DNA from: Lachnospiraceae bacterium | GTDB taxonomy: Bacteria; Bacillota; Clostridia; Lachnospirales; Lachnospiraceae | Length of the DNA: 36,978 nt | Assembly (NCBI GenBank): GCA_017524035.1 | Contig: JAFWUY010000098.1 | Location: 1 to 36,978, forward strand | Reading direction: 5' to 3' | In this document: positions 24,946 to 33,273 of the stretch, in pieces | Layout: every line of letters starts with the position of its first letter | Position numbering within the stretch: position 1 is the stretch's first letter | Notes under the pieces: model-generated | Database searches by the model: none | What the model saw: only the letters and a program-made list of their open reading frames with translations | Told to the model about the DNA's origin: nothing | Translations under genes and position numbers: made by a program

Positions 24946-26398
24946 AAACATCCTCCTTGTATTTCCTTATGACAAAATGCATGCAGGTTCCTTCCCCCAG
25001 CTTTGAAGTGGCCCAGATATGTCCTCCGTGGTCCTCGATGATCTTCTTTACTATCGAGAGGCCTATTCCGCTTCCTCCCTGTGCGGTGTTTCTCGCGGAA
25101 TCGGATCTGTAGAATCTTTCGAAGATCCTTGTTATATCGTTAACGGCTACACCTTTGCCGTTATCCTCGATCTCGACTATTATGTCATCGCCGCCGTCAA
25201 GCACTCTCATGGATATGGTCTTCGAAGGCTTATCCATGTACTTGATGCTGTTTCCGATGATATTGTTGATGACCTTCCTGAGCTGCTCGGGATCCGCGAT
25301 GATCTTCGTCTTGGAAGGCAGGGTATTGACGTAATTGAATGCGATACCCCTGGTCTCCATATCAAGTCCGACTTCCTCGATACAGTCCTTGAAATAGTCC
25401 GTAACGTTGAGCTTGAGGAAATTGTACTTGATCCTGTCGTTCTCAACATTTGAATAGAGAGTCAGCTCGTTTAAGAGCTTGTCCATATCAACAGCTTTAT
25501 TATATATGGTCCTTAAGTATTTTTCCTGCTTTTCGGGTGTGGATGCGACTCCGTCGAGAATTCCCTCGACATAACCCTTTATCGATGTAATGGGCGTCTT
25601 AAGATCGTGGCTTATATTCGAAATAAGCTCACGGTTTTTCTTTTCCTGTTCGGCGCTGCGCTCCTCGTTCTCTCGGAGCCTCATTCTCATGTCTTCGTAA
25701 TTTCTGAAGAGCTCTCCGACCTCGCCTCTTTCTCCGGTGTGCTCGATGACGTAATCGAAATTACCTTCCCTGACCTGCGTAAGTCCCCTTGAAAGCTCGC
25801 TCATGGGATCGAGCATTCCCTTCTTGTTCCAGAAGGTTACGAGAAGTGCGGTGATCAGAAGGATGAGGATCATCGATACAAACATATCGACGGTAAGCTT
25901 TCTGTTCATAACGGTATTGGCATTTACCAGGATAAAAAGAGTACCCTTGCCACCGTCGGGAAAAACAAAATCGTACTGTCTTACGAATTCTTCCAGCTCC
26001 CCGAAATAAATTCCGGAACCGGCTCCGGTGGAATTGCTTCCGTATTCGGGAAGTCTGTCCCATACCTCGTCGGTCATACGGGAATTGCCCGTAAAATACA
26101 GCTCTCCGCCTTTTCTTATGATCAGTGTGCCGGACAGCGAAGCCAGCTCTCCGGACAGATCCTGAAGATACGACTTATCCTCCATACAGGACGGGTCTTC
26201 ATCAATACGTGCGCAGATTCCGGAATAGAGTTCATCCACCCTGATGACGATGGCCTCCATGTTGCTGCCGAGGTTAAATCCGTCATTTCGGGATACATCA
26301 AGCGACATCCTCAGAAGACAAAAAACGATAACCATCATAACCAGCGGTACAAGAGCTACCGCCAGAAACGTTATTACCATTCTTGTATGTATCTTCAT
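24938..26398 (-). CDS. Sensor histidine kinase (HAMP, HisKA, HATPase)
   Basis: A 486-residue membrane sensor. Two helices (about 8-30 and 170-190) flank an extracytoplasmic sensing region of about 140 residues with no recognised ligand motif. A HAMP linker (about 190-245) follows, then HisKA with the phospho-acceptor H264 in ISHDLKTPITSIKGY. The C-terminal ATPase has N-box NIIGNSIKYMDK, G1 EIEDNGKGV, an F-box-like IFERFYRSD and G2 GGSGIGLSIVKKI. It is translated before its response regulator, the reverse of the commonest order. The ATG has no Shine-Dalgarno; TGCTATACT lies 7 bases upstream. Possible inputs are envelope charge or antimicrobial peptides, judged only from neighbours. Confidence 0.93.
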   Translation of the reverse strand: MKIHTRMVITFLAVALVPLVMMVIVFCLLRMSLDVSRNDGFNLGSNMEAIVIRVDELYSGICARIDEDPSCMEDKSYLQDLSGELASLSGTLIIRKGGELYFTGNSRMTDEVWDRLPEYGSNSTGAGSGIYFGELEEFVRQYDFVFPDGGKGTLFILVNANTVMNRKLTVDMFVSMILILLITALLVTFWNKKGMLDPMSELSRGLTQVREGNFDYVIEHTGERGEVGELFRNYEDMRMRLRENEERSAEQEKKNRELISNISHDLKTPITSIKGYVEGILDGVASTPEKQEKYLRTIYNKAVDMDKLLNELTLYSNVENDRIKYNFLKLNVTDYFKDCIEEVGLDMETRGIAFNYVNTLPSKTKIIADPEQLRKVINNIIGNSIKYMDKPSKTISMRVLDGGDDIIVEIEDNGKGVAVNDITRIFERFYRSDSARNTAQGGSGIGLSIVKKIIEDHGGHIWATSKLGEGTCMHFVIRKYKEDVYG

Positions 26399-26405
26399 GG
26401 TGAAA

Positions 26406-26414
26406 AGTATAGCA
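26406..26414 (-). promoter_or_regulatory. Extended -10 promoter of the sensor kinase gene, probably leaderless
   Basis: Minus-strand TGCTATACT with seven bases to the ATG at 26396-26398. No purine-rich ribosome site lies between. The layout matches those before dltB (24168-24176) and the DUF6020-like gene (14316-14324). Confidence 0.55.
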
Positions 26415-26464
26415 CAGAAAAATAGTGCCTTTAGAACACGTTGTGAGCAATTTAAAAAATTTTT

Positions 26465-26489
26465 ATAAAAAAGAAGCCTTTAAGGGCCC
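26465..26489 (-). terminator. Weak terminator-like element after the LtaS-like gene
   Basis: On the minus strand GGGCC and GGCTT can form a short stem with G-U pairs around CTTAAA, directly followed by CTTTTTT. The stem overlaps the last codons and stop of the LtaS-like gene. The T-run is good but the stem is short. Confidence 0.4.
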
Positions 26490-28780
26490 GTTTCACCGGA
26501 CCCGTCGCCTGCTTCTTCGGCAGCCTGCTGTGCCAACAGGGAATATACATACGGGAAATACGCATTATAGATGACATTCCTGTTGAACGCGATCTTATTG
26601 GCAACTATGGCATTGTGACGCTTGATATAAGCCTCTCCGACCTCTTCGTATCCGGGGTTCGGTGTAAAGACTCCGGTGGAAGCCCTGTAAGAGCCGACCT
26701 CAGTCTTCCAGTTATATCCGCTGTCAAAATACAGTCCCTCGGCATCCGAGAGAACATCCCTTCCGATGTAGAGTCTCGAATCCCACTCGCATCCGAAAAG
26801 ATTCAGGAGCGTGGGAAGGATATCAAGGGGAGATGTGGGCTTGTCGATTATGATGGGATCCATATCCTCAAGGATTCCGCACCATATGACGGCCGTATTC
26901 CTGTCACGGTCGAGCTGGGTCTCTACCTTATATCCGTAAAGCTCATCGAGATAGGGAAGATTTCCGAGATATCCTCCGTTTGTAAGACCGTAGGGGAAGT
27001 GGTCCGGAGCAAGTGCGATCACGGTATCATCGGCAAGGCCGTTTTCCTCAAGATATTCGAGAGTATACTCCAGAGCCTTCTCCAGTTCGAGCTGGCAGGC
27101 GATATATGCCTTAACTGGTTCGGTATATTCGAGTCCCTTCTCTGCACACCACTCCTCGATCCTTTCACGGTTGCGTACGGACATGGCATTTGAAGAGAAG
27201 TTGTATCCGCTGTGTCCGCTGACCGTCATGTAATAGATATTGAAAGGCTGGTGATCGGTATAGAGCGGAAGGGTTCCCTGCATCATCTCGAGATCGCTCT
27301 CGGGCCATGCCCTTGAGATAAGCTTCTCCATTCCGTTTCCGAATCCCATGAATCCCTCGCTGTAGCCGAGAAGATTATGGGTTATGTTTCTGCTGTAATA
27401 CAGGTCGTCATTATCATGGAAGGCCATTCCGTAATAACCCATATCCGAACTCAGCATTGCTCCCATATTGGTATAGGATCCCTGAGCCGTCATGGTGAGC
27501 ATCGAATCGCCGCCCGCAAGAGGCATCAGTCCGAAGATGAGCTCAAATTCTCCGCCGGTGGTTCCCGCGGTTGCCTGCTCGTAATAATCGGTAAAATTGA
27601 TTCCCTTGGTGGTAAGTCTGTAAAGGGCGGGAGTAAGCTCGGGATCAATGATGCTCGAGGAGAATGCTTCCGCACAGAAGACTATAAGGTTCTTTCCCTC
27701 GAAAAGTCCGGTGTACTCATTCTTTGAAGAAGGAGTAAGGGAAGCGACATACGCATTCATATTCGAATAAGCGCCGCCGGCTTCGGCAAGTGCCGCAAAA
27801 TCTATATCATATGCATTTACGCCGTATACTACGGGCTCTGCCACGGTTACGGTTCCGTCATCATTTCCGGATACGGACACATCCGTGGTTACGGGAACGG
27901 GAACTTCGATCGGATCGGGATAATCAACGATGACGAACTCACTCTCGGTAACCGTGGAATTGCCTATGTTTTTCACATCAAGTGCGACCGAGCCCGCAAG
28001 TCCGAGATCTACTACGGAATTCTGGAAGCTGTACTTCGGTCCGAGCTTCTCCTTATCGATCACGCCCGCATAAGACATGATGAAAAGGGATGAAATCGCA
28101 AGAAGCAGTACTCCCGCAGGGATAAGTCCCGCAACAAAACGCCTTCCCCTGTTGGAAAGAGGTCCTCCGCAAGGCTGTTCCATTGTCCTCGGAGAATCGT
28201 CTTCCTCCTCTGCCTCGGAAAGGTCTATCATCTCGATACCCTTTACCTTTTCGGGAACGGGGAATGACTTTTCTATCATCCTTGTGCGCCTGATGCCTTT
28301 AACCAGTCTTCTTCCGAATATTATCCAGCAAACGGTCGGAACGAGAAAAAGAAGGATGTGGGAGATTCCGTCAAAGCAGAAGATAAGCGCCCTGATATCT
28401 CCGGCAAATCCCTTGAGTGCGTCGGTGGCGGCATTGAGTATGGTATTGATATCGTAGAATACGCTGAATTCTCTCTGAATGAAAAATTCGATCAGAAACG
28501 AGACCGTGGAGACCAGAAGGGCCAGTGCCGCGGTGATGCGTGCAAGAACGCAGGGAAGCATGTAAATGAGAAATGCAATTATGCTTCCGGTTATAAATGA
28601 TATCGCAAGCATCCTTACTACGGATGCGTCTAACACTATCGCTGAAACCGAGTATTTAAATACCAGCTCCATGTAAAAGAACGACAGTCCGAAAAATAAA
28701 GTAAGTCCCAGTGCAGTCAGAGGGTACGATGCTTTCTTTTCGACGGTTTTTTCAGATATTGATGATTCTTTCCTGCTCAT
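26480..28780 (-). CDS. LTA synthase family protein (sulfatase/phosphotransferase)
   Basis: A 766-residue membrane enzyme of the LtaS/alkaline-phosphatase superfamily, expected to transfer glycerolphosphate from phosphatidylglycerol to a growing lipoteichoic acid or a related lipid. There are four or five N-terminal helices (about 20-40, 55-75, 80-101 and 138-158), a charged cytoplasmic loop (160-212), another helix (215-238), a linker, and an extracytoplasmic catalytic domain from about 360. Metal-site candidate E371 lies in LIVFCAEAFSS, and the nucleophile threonine is in ATAGTTGGEFEL (407-408). The linker (240-350), rich in Val, Pro and Asp, is longer than in S. aureus LtaS (646 residues total). 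The start ATG is behind GGAAAG. It sits upstream of the sensor kinase and dlt operon, supporting a teichoic-acid module. Confidence 0.85.
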   Translation of the reverse strand: MSRKESSISEKTVEKKASYPLTALGLTLFFGLSFFYMELVFKYSVSAIVLDASVVRMLAISFITGSIIAFLIYMLPCVLARITAALALLVSTVSFLIEFFIQREFSVFYDINTILNAATDALKGFAGDIRALIFCFDGISHILLFLVPTVCWIIFGRRLVKGIRRTRMIEKSFPVPEKVKGIEMIDLSEAEEEDDSPRTMEQPCGGPLSNRGRRFVAGLIPAGVLLLAISSLFIMSYAGVIDKEKLGPKYSFQNSVVDLGLAGSVALDVKNIGNSTVTESEFVIVDYPDPIEVPVPVTTDVSVSGNDDGTVTVAEPVVYGVNAYDIDFAALAEAGGAYSNMNAYVASLTPSSKNEYTGLFEGKNLIVFCAEAFSSSIIDPELTPALYRLTTKGINFTDYYEQATAGTTGGEFELIFGLMPLAGGDSMLTMTAQGSYTNMGAMLSSDMGYYGMAFHDNDDLYYSRNITHNLLGYSEGFMGFGNGMEKLISRAWPESDLEMMQGTLPLYTDHQPFNIYYMTVSGHSGYNFSSNAMSVRNRERIEEWCAEKGLEYTEPVKAYIACQLELEKALEYTLEYLEENGLADDTVIALAPDHFPYGLTNGGYLGNLPYLDELYGYKVETQLDRDRNTAVIWCGILEDMDPIIIDKPTSPLDILPTLLNLFGCEWDSRLYIGRDVLSDAEGLYFDSGYNWKTEVGSYRASTGVFTPNPGYEEVGEAYIKRHNAIVANKIAFNRNVIYNAYFPYVYSLLAQQAAEEAGDGSGETGP

Positions 28781-28805
28781 TGTAAGTACTTTCCGTTCTC
28801 AAACA

Positions 28806-28837
28806 GATGCCTTCGGGACCACGATCCCAAAGGCATC
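28806..28837. repeat. Strong hairpin between the FakA-like gene and the LtaS-like gene
   Basis: GATGCCTT-c-GGGA / TCCC-a-AAGGCATC forms a 12-bp stem with one internal mismatch and a six-base loop, 17 bases past the small gene's stop and 26 bases before the LtaS-like start. On the minus strand it is not followed by a T-run, so it may be an attenuator, processing site or weak terminator. Confidence 0.55.
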
Positions 28838-28853
28838 GAAGTAAAACTATTTA

Positions 28854-29120
28854 TCAGCCGTGAAGGCCTCTTGACTGACGGTCCATATCCTCTACGACGA
28901 TATCGTAGATCTCGCCGAGGCTTCTGCAATACTCAAGTATCTTCCAGGGCTCGTTGGTATGAAAATGGATCTTGACGAGTTCCTCGTCACCTGCGGCAAC
29001 AAGGCTGTCACCGACAAAATTGGCGGTGATATAATCCCTGATCACATCCTCATCGAGATCCTCGTTCTCGCTCTCGATGAGAAGCTGTGTGTCATATCTG
29101 AATTCAATACTCTGTTCCAT
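28854..29120 (-). CDS. Stand-alone FakA-like (DAK phosphatase-type) domain protein
   Basis: An 88-residue protein matching only the middle/C-terminal part of FakA (fatty acid kinase; formerly DAK2-domain protein). The stretch VGDSLVAAGDEELVKIHFHTNEPWKILEYCRSLGEIYDIVVEDM (about 36-79) has the family's D-S-L-V...K-V/I-H-x-H-T-x-x-P pattern, with the H-F-H-T histidines. The N-terminal kinase domain with nucleotide-binding residues is absent, so it cannot be a kinase by itself. The start ATG is behind GGAAAGGAA and its frame is complete, so this is a real short gene rather than a fragment. It lies 20 bp downstream of the MTA/SAH nucleosidase. Function unknown; it could regulate or partner a separate kinase. 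Confidence 0.75.
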   Translation of the reverse strand: MEQSIEFRYDTQLLIESENEDLDEDVIRDYITANFVGDSLVAAGDEELVKIHFHTNEPWKILEYCRSLGEIYDIVVEDMDRQSRGLHG

Positions 29121-29140
29121 TTTTAATTCCTTTCCTTATA

Positions 29141-29839
29141 TCAGATTCTGGGAAGCATATCCGCAACAAGCTTTGCGCAATGAGCGGCTGCAGCCTTTTC
29201 AAATGCCGGATAATCCTCTTCAGCCGAACCGTCTGCCTTGTCGGAGATAGCCCTTATGATTACAAAGGGAATCTTGTTAAGGTATGCTCCGTGTGCGATC
29301 GACGCACCTTCCATCTCGGTACAGTCGGCTTCAAAATTCTTTATTATCCTGTCCTTTACCTCGGAACTGGATACGAACTGGTCACCGCTGGCAACTCTGC
29401 CGATGCGGTAGTTGAGGTCGGGCTGGGTCTCTTTGATGGATTGCTCCGCAGCTTCAATAAGATGGGCATCTGCGGGAAACTCCCTGATGCCGAGCTGGGG
29501 AACCTCTCCTATCTTGTACGAAAAAATAGTGACATCGACATCGTGATGAACGGCATCCTTCGAAATAAGTATATCGCCGATGTTCAGATCGTTGTTGAGC
29601 GATCCCGCAACACCTGTATTGATGACATGGGTCACCTTGAAATCATCACACAGGATCTGTACACAGAGTGCGGCATTTACTTTACCGATACCGCATCTGA
29701 CGACAACAACATCGGTGCCTCCGATGACACCTTCGCAGAACTCCATGCCTGCTTTCTTTTTGACGGAGATACCCTCTATCTGTCTCTTGAGGGCACTGAC
29801 CTCCAGTTCCATTGCACCGATAACGCCAACTTTAGTCAT
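29141..29839 (-). CDS. mtnN: 5'-methylthioadenosine/S-adenosylhomocysteine nucleosidase
   Basis: A 232-residue nucleosidase (MTAN/Pfs) that removes adenine from SAH and MTA, giving S-ribosylhomocysteine for LuxS. The start ATG (29837-29839) is preceded by AGGGGGAG; an upstream in-frame extension overlaps luxS and is rejected. Catalytic residues are visible: E11, E175/E177 in CTEMEGASIAH, and D200 in AISDKAD. The GVAGSLNNDLNIGDILI segment is typical of the phosphorylase/nucleosidase fold. It is directly downstream of luxS (16-bp gap), giving a complete two-step detoxification and AI-2 precursor route. Confidence 0.95.
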   Translation of the reverse strand: MTKVGVIGAMELEVSALKRQIEGISVKKKAGMEFCEGVIGGTDVVVVRCGIGKVNAALCVQILCDDFKVTHVINTGVAGSLNNDLNIGDILISKDAVHHDVDVTIFSYKIGEVPQLGIREFPADAHLIEAAEQSIKETQPDLNYRIGRVASGDQFVSSSEVKDRIIKNFEADCTEMEGASIAHGAYLNKIPFVIIRAISDKADGSAEEDYPAFEKAAAAHCAKLVADMLPRI

Positions 29840-29855
29840 ACTCTCCCCCTGTCGA

Positions 29856-30335
29856 TCACTGTGGATAAATAAGTCTGTCCTCGGTAATGCCGTACAGAAC
29901 ATTGTTCAGATATTTATTGGCAAGGAAATTAGCCATCGGAAGATTCTGATCGAGGTAATTTCCGCAGTCCTTGGCGGTAGCGCCGGGAATCTCTCCTTCG
30001 AAATCCCTGATGAACTCATACATTTCGGTGAGAAGGGTAACAATGTCCCTGCTCTCAAGATCACCCGCAAGAAGAAGATAAAATCCCGTTCTGCATCCCA
30101 TGGGTCCGAAATAAACAACCCTGTCCTTCCACTCAGCGTGGTTTCTGAGATAGGTTGCTCCGAGATGCTCGATCGTGTGCATCTCTGCGGTGTTCATGAC
30201 GGGCTCCTCATTGGGGCTGGTCATTCGGATATCGAAAGTGGTAACGGTCTCGCTTCCGATATGGTCTTTTCGTGATACATAAACTCCGGGCTGAAGCTTT
30301 ATGTGGTCAATTGTAAAGCTGGCTATTTTTTCCAT
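29856..30335 (-). CDS. luxS: S-ribosylhomocysteine lyase LuxS
   Basis: A 159-residue metalloenzyme that splits S-ribosylhomocysteine into homocysteine and the AI-2 precursor DPD. Metal ligands H53 and H57 lie in HTIEH, with C124 in KDCGNYLD; the catalytic cysteine is C81 in FGPMGCRTGFYLLL. Length and motifs are normal for LuxS. The start ATG is behind CAGGAG with 8-bp spacing. It is the first gene of luxS-mtnN-(FakA-like). Confidence 0.96.
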   Translation of the reverse strand: MEKIASFTIDHIKLQPGVYVSRKDHIGSETVTTFDIRMTSPNEEPVMNTAEMHTIEHLGATYLRNHAEWKDRVVYFGPMGCRTGFYLLLAGDLESRDIVTLLTEMYEFIRDFEGEIPGATAKDCGNYLDQNLPMANFLANKYLNNVLYGITEDRLIYPQ

Positions 30336-30383
30336 ATATAATCTCCTGAATCAGAGTCTGGTTAGTTATATAAAACCGCAGAT

Positions 30384-30392
30384 ATTCTACCA
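30384..30392 (-). promoter_or_regulatory. Extended -10 promoter of the luxS operon
   Basis: Minus-strand TGGTAGAAT, identical to the dltB extended -10, 48 bases before the luxS ATG. Unlike dltB, luxS has a normal leader with a ribosome site. No -35 consensus is visible. Confidence 0.5.
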
Positions 30393-30407
30393 TAAAAGGC
30401 TTGTTTT

Positions 30408-32504
30408 TTAAACAGCGGTTTTTTCGGTCATTCTGATCTCATAATCACCGGAAGACATGGGACGTGCAAAGACATAACCCTGGATCATGTCGCAGCCCTG
30501 TTCGGCAAGAAACTCGACCTGCTCCCTGTCCTCAATTCCCTCCGCAACGGTGAGCATGTTCAGCTTTCTTGCAAGCTTGATGGTCTCGGAAACAACAACC
30601 CTTCCTCTTTCGCCCGCATTTTCTCCCCTGAAGAACTCGGCATCGAGCTTGAGAACATCCAAAGGCATATCCTTGAGCGAATTCAGCGAGGAATAACCGG
30701 ATCCGAAGTCATCCATGGATACCTTAAAGCCGTATTCCTTGAGTCTGTTGATCGTCCTTACCAGTGCGTACTTGTCATCGAAGAAAGCACTCTCGGTAAG
30801 CTCTATCTCGATAAGGTTTCTCGGAGCGCCGACCGCATCAACGGTATCTCTTATCTGCTCGGCAAGATCGGTCTCTATGAAATGGGCTCTCGAGATATTG
30901 ACCGATACGGGCACGCATTCGAAGCCCTTGTCAAGCCATCTCTTCTGGTCCCTGGCGACATTCGAGAGCATGTAATGGTCGATATTCGTGATAAATCCGT
31001 TCTTTTCGAAGATGGGGATGAACTTTCCGGGTGCAATGAGATTTTCCCGGCCCTCATCATCCGTATGCTTCCATCTGATGAGTGCTTCCGCACCTTTGAG
31101 AGTACTTGTTACGGGATCGTATTTGGGCTGGTAATAGACCATGTACTCATCATTCTGAAGGGCAAGACGGCAGTTGGCCTCGACCCAGTCCTGCCACTTT
31201 CTTTCTTCGATAAGCGTAAGATCGAAATATGCTATTCCGGAATCTTCCTTGTCTCCGAGGGTTCCCCTTGCCGTGCAGGCATTGTTGTATTCCTGCTCTA
31301 TGTCTATATCCCTGCGGCGGACAACACGTCCGGCCGAATCCCTCATGGGAGGAAGGATGACTACTCCGGCCTGATATGTGAAAGCATGGACTTCGTTGAA
31401 TCTTTCAAGATCCTCAATCAGCGAATTAAGCCTTGCCGTAAGAGCGTCCGTATCCGGTGCTTTGAGAAGGAGCATGAATTCCTTGGGTGCTCCGTGAGCA
31501 TTAAGCTCTCCTCTGGTGATATGCTTATCGATACATTCGCTGATACCGCGGAGAACGGCCTCACCCTCCGCAACGGAATGGCACGCACAGTAGGTGGTGT
31601 ACTTAACGAAGATCAGGTTTACGATCGCATACTGATTTGATGCGGTGAACCTGCTTTTCAATACGCTGTCACCCTTATAGAAGAACCAGGTCCTGTTCTT
31701 TCCGGCGGTCACTATATCCATGAAGAGCATCTTCAGGGACCTCTTTCTGGAACGGATCTCCCTTACCATGTTCACTATGAACATATTGAATATGGTAAAG
31801 AACATTACGATGAGCATTACAACGACGAGCGCGAGCATCGACAGATCGCTCATCTTGAAGGTGAGATATCCCTTTCCGATAAATATCTCTTTTCCCTTAT
31901 TGACCCTGCATCCCATCCATACGGGAAGTCTGAGCTGGAACTTGGATGTGACGTCAACGTAGAATCCGATGGTCTCGAAATGTTCCTCTTCATCCGCATC
32001 GGTCAGGGTAAGTATCTCGGAATCGTAATCCTCGTCATTCATCCCGTTCAGAGTCGCAAAAACCTTGACCAGTTCAATATTGACATTCCCGTTCCTGCCT
32101 GCGCTTATGAACGGGTAATCCTCATCGGGATATATGATGACCGATTCGGTAATTCCCGAAAGAGCAATCTTTCCGCTGTCATCATCGCAGGTATTGCCCT
32201 TGTCACCATAGATAAGCTTTCCGGACTTATCGCGGATTATGAATTCCTTTTCCGATTCTTCCAAAAGAGCCCATACGGATTCCCCGGTTTCTTCGGTAAG
32301 GCTTCTGTCGTAGATCCTGGCCATGTAGGATACGGATTCATACTCCGATGCAAGCTTTGCCTGTATGACGTAATAACCCAGTATCCCCAGGATATATGTG
32401 AGCATTGCGCCCGCAAATGCAAAAAAGATCAGATACACGATGATGGACAGCCAACCGTGACCCTTTTTCAGGCTTTCGATCTTTTTGAGATTCTTACTCT
32501 TCAT
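30408..32504 (-). CDS. Membrane-bound c-di-GMP phosphodiesterase with degenerate GGDEF and intact EAL domain
   Basis: A 698-residue signalling protein. Two helices (about 19-45 and 222-247) flank an extracytoplasmic sensor region of about 170 residues. The following GGDEF domain (about 265-430) has HGAPKEF (337-343) where an active cyclase has GGDEF, so it is probably non-catalytic. The EAL domain (about 445-695) keeps the metal and substrate residues: E473-A-L, N536 in VNIS, E568/E571 in IELTES, D598-D599 in DDFGSGYSS, K619 and E655/E658 in AEGIE. It should hydrolyse c-di-GMP. The start ATG is behind AAAGGAAAA, with a strong sigma-A-type promoter about 75 bases upstream. The downstream luxS operon has its own promoter. 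Confidence 0.92.
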   Translation of the reverse strand: MKSKNLKKIESLKKGHGWLSIIVYLIFFAFAGAMLTYILGILGYYVIQAKLASEYESVSYMARIYDRSLTEETGESVWALLEESEKEFIIRDKSGKLIYGDKGNTCDDDSGKIALSGITESVIIYPDEDYPFISAGRNGNVNIELVKVFATLNGMNDEDYDSEILTLTDADEEEHFETIGFYVDVTSKFQLRLPVWMGCRVNKGKEIFIGKGYLTFKMSDLSMLALVVVMLIVMFFTIFNMFIVNMVREIRSRKRSLKMLFMDIVTAGKNRTWFFYKGDSVLKSRFTASNQYAIVNLIFVKYTTYCACHSVAEGEAVLRGISECIDKHITRGELNAHGAPKEFMLLLKAPDTDALTARLNSLIEDLERFNEVHAFTYQAGVVILPPMRDSAGRVVRRRDIDIEQEYNNACTARGTLGDKEDSGIAYFDLTLIEERKWQDWVEANCRLALQNDEYMVYYQPKYDPVTSTLKGAEALIRWKHTDDEGRENLIAPGKFIPIFEKNGFITNIDHYMLSNVARDQKRWLDKGFECVPVSVNISRAHFIETDLAEQIRDTVDAVGAPRNLIEIELTESAFFDDKYALVRTINRLKEYGFKVSMDDFGSGYSSLNSLKDMPLDVLKLDAEFFRGENAGERGRVVVSETIKLARKLNMLTVAEGIEDREQVEFLAEQGCDMIQGYVFARPMSSGDYEIRMTEKTAV

Positions 32505-32579
32505 TCAAAGTTTTCCTTTATACGAAATATCCTACCTGCGCCTTCTGTCCTTGCCGGAAAAATGTACTGACGAACTATT

Positions 32580-32608
32580 ATTATATCTCTATTTACAGGC
32601 CTTATCAA
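32580..32608 (-). promoter_or_regulatory. Sigma-A-type promoter of the EAL-domain gene
   Basis: On the minus strand TTGATA (32603-32608) and TATAAT (32580-32585) are separated by exactly 17 bp. The predicted 5' leader is about 70 bases. This is the best consensus -35/-10 pair in the window. Confidence 0.75.
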
Positions 32609-32621
32609 ATCCGCGGGGCGA

Positions 32622-33230
32622 TCATTCATCCCCCTCGAGCATTTTCATATCCCGGTCATCCTGTTTGTTCATTTCATTCATCAGGATGATATTCTCTGTA
32701 TCTTCTATCTTCATCGGAAGCGTTGTGATGTTAAACTTTTCGGCTAATTCCGCTGCTCCGGGATCGTCCGAATTGAGATACCGGGTCCACAGGCACAATC
32801 CGCCGTATACGGTACAGACCAGTGCGAACAAAAGGAAAAACGTGATCGCAAATCTTCCGCTTTCCCACATAATAAAATCAAATACCAGCGCGATGCCCGT
32901 ATAGATCAGTCCGTTGCGCGATTTAAGTCTGATATCCTTAAGCTCGCTCCGGTAGATCTCCAGCATTCTTTTCATATGGACGGTATCTTTTTCGGCTGCC
33001 GCTTTATACTTTGATCTGGGCTGTTTTCTTGTATAGTCCTCGGGCTCGGTTTCCGTTACGGACACATTCTTCCGCAAAAAGAAAAACAGTATTGCAAGAG
33101 CCGCCATGCAGGCCAAAACGATCGGGATAATACTTTCCATATTACCCAGATTCTTTATCAGTCCGCATAGACACACTATCAATAATGCAGCTCCGAATAT
33201 CACGGAGCCCGGAATATTTGCTTTCCTCAT
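32622..33230 (-). CDS. Small membrane protein of unknown function
   Basis: A 202-residue protein with two helix pairs (about 7-27 and 33-52, then about 106-122 and 125-146). The cytoplasmic loop between the pairs (52-105) is basic and probably helical (KYKAAAEKDTVHMKRMLEIYRSELKDIR). The C-terminal tail (about 150-202) is acidic. I do not recognise the family. The start ATG is preceded by AAGGAAGG with short spacing. It is divergent from the Fe-S aldo-keto reductase, from which it is separated by about 200 bp holding promoters for both genes. Confidence 0.7.
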   Translation of the reverse strand: MRKANIPGSVIFGAALLIVCLCGLIKNLGNMESIIPIVLACMAALAILFFFLRKNVSVTETEPEDYTRKQPRSKYKAAAEKDTVHMKRMLEIYRSELKDIRLKSRNGLIYTGIALVFDFIMWESGRFAITFFLLFALVCTVYGGLCLWTRYLNSDDPGAAELAEKFNITTLPMKIEDTENIILMNEMNKQDDRDMKMLEGDE

Positions 33231-33273
33231 CTACCTTCCTTTTCACAATTTGTAAGATGATACTGCCATGTCA

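Noticed and set aside
30336-30407. SAM/SAH riboswitch before luxS
   Set aside because: Only about 70 bases are available and there is no riboswitch-like core; an ordinary promoter and ribosome site explain the region.
30372-30422. Widely spaced AAAACCGC / GCGGTTTT inverted repeat as a terminator
   Set aside because: The loop would be about 35 bases and contains the luxS promoter; probably chance.
30882-31640. A 252-codon plus-strand open frame
   Set aside because: Antisense to the EAL-domain gene; no recognisable domain or ribosome site.
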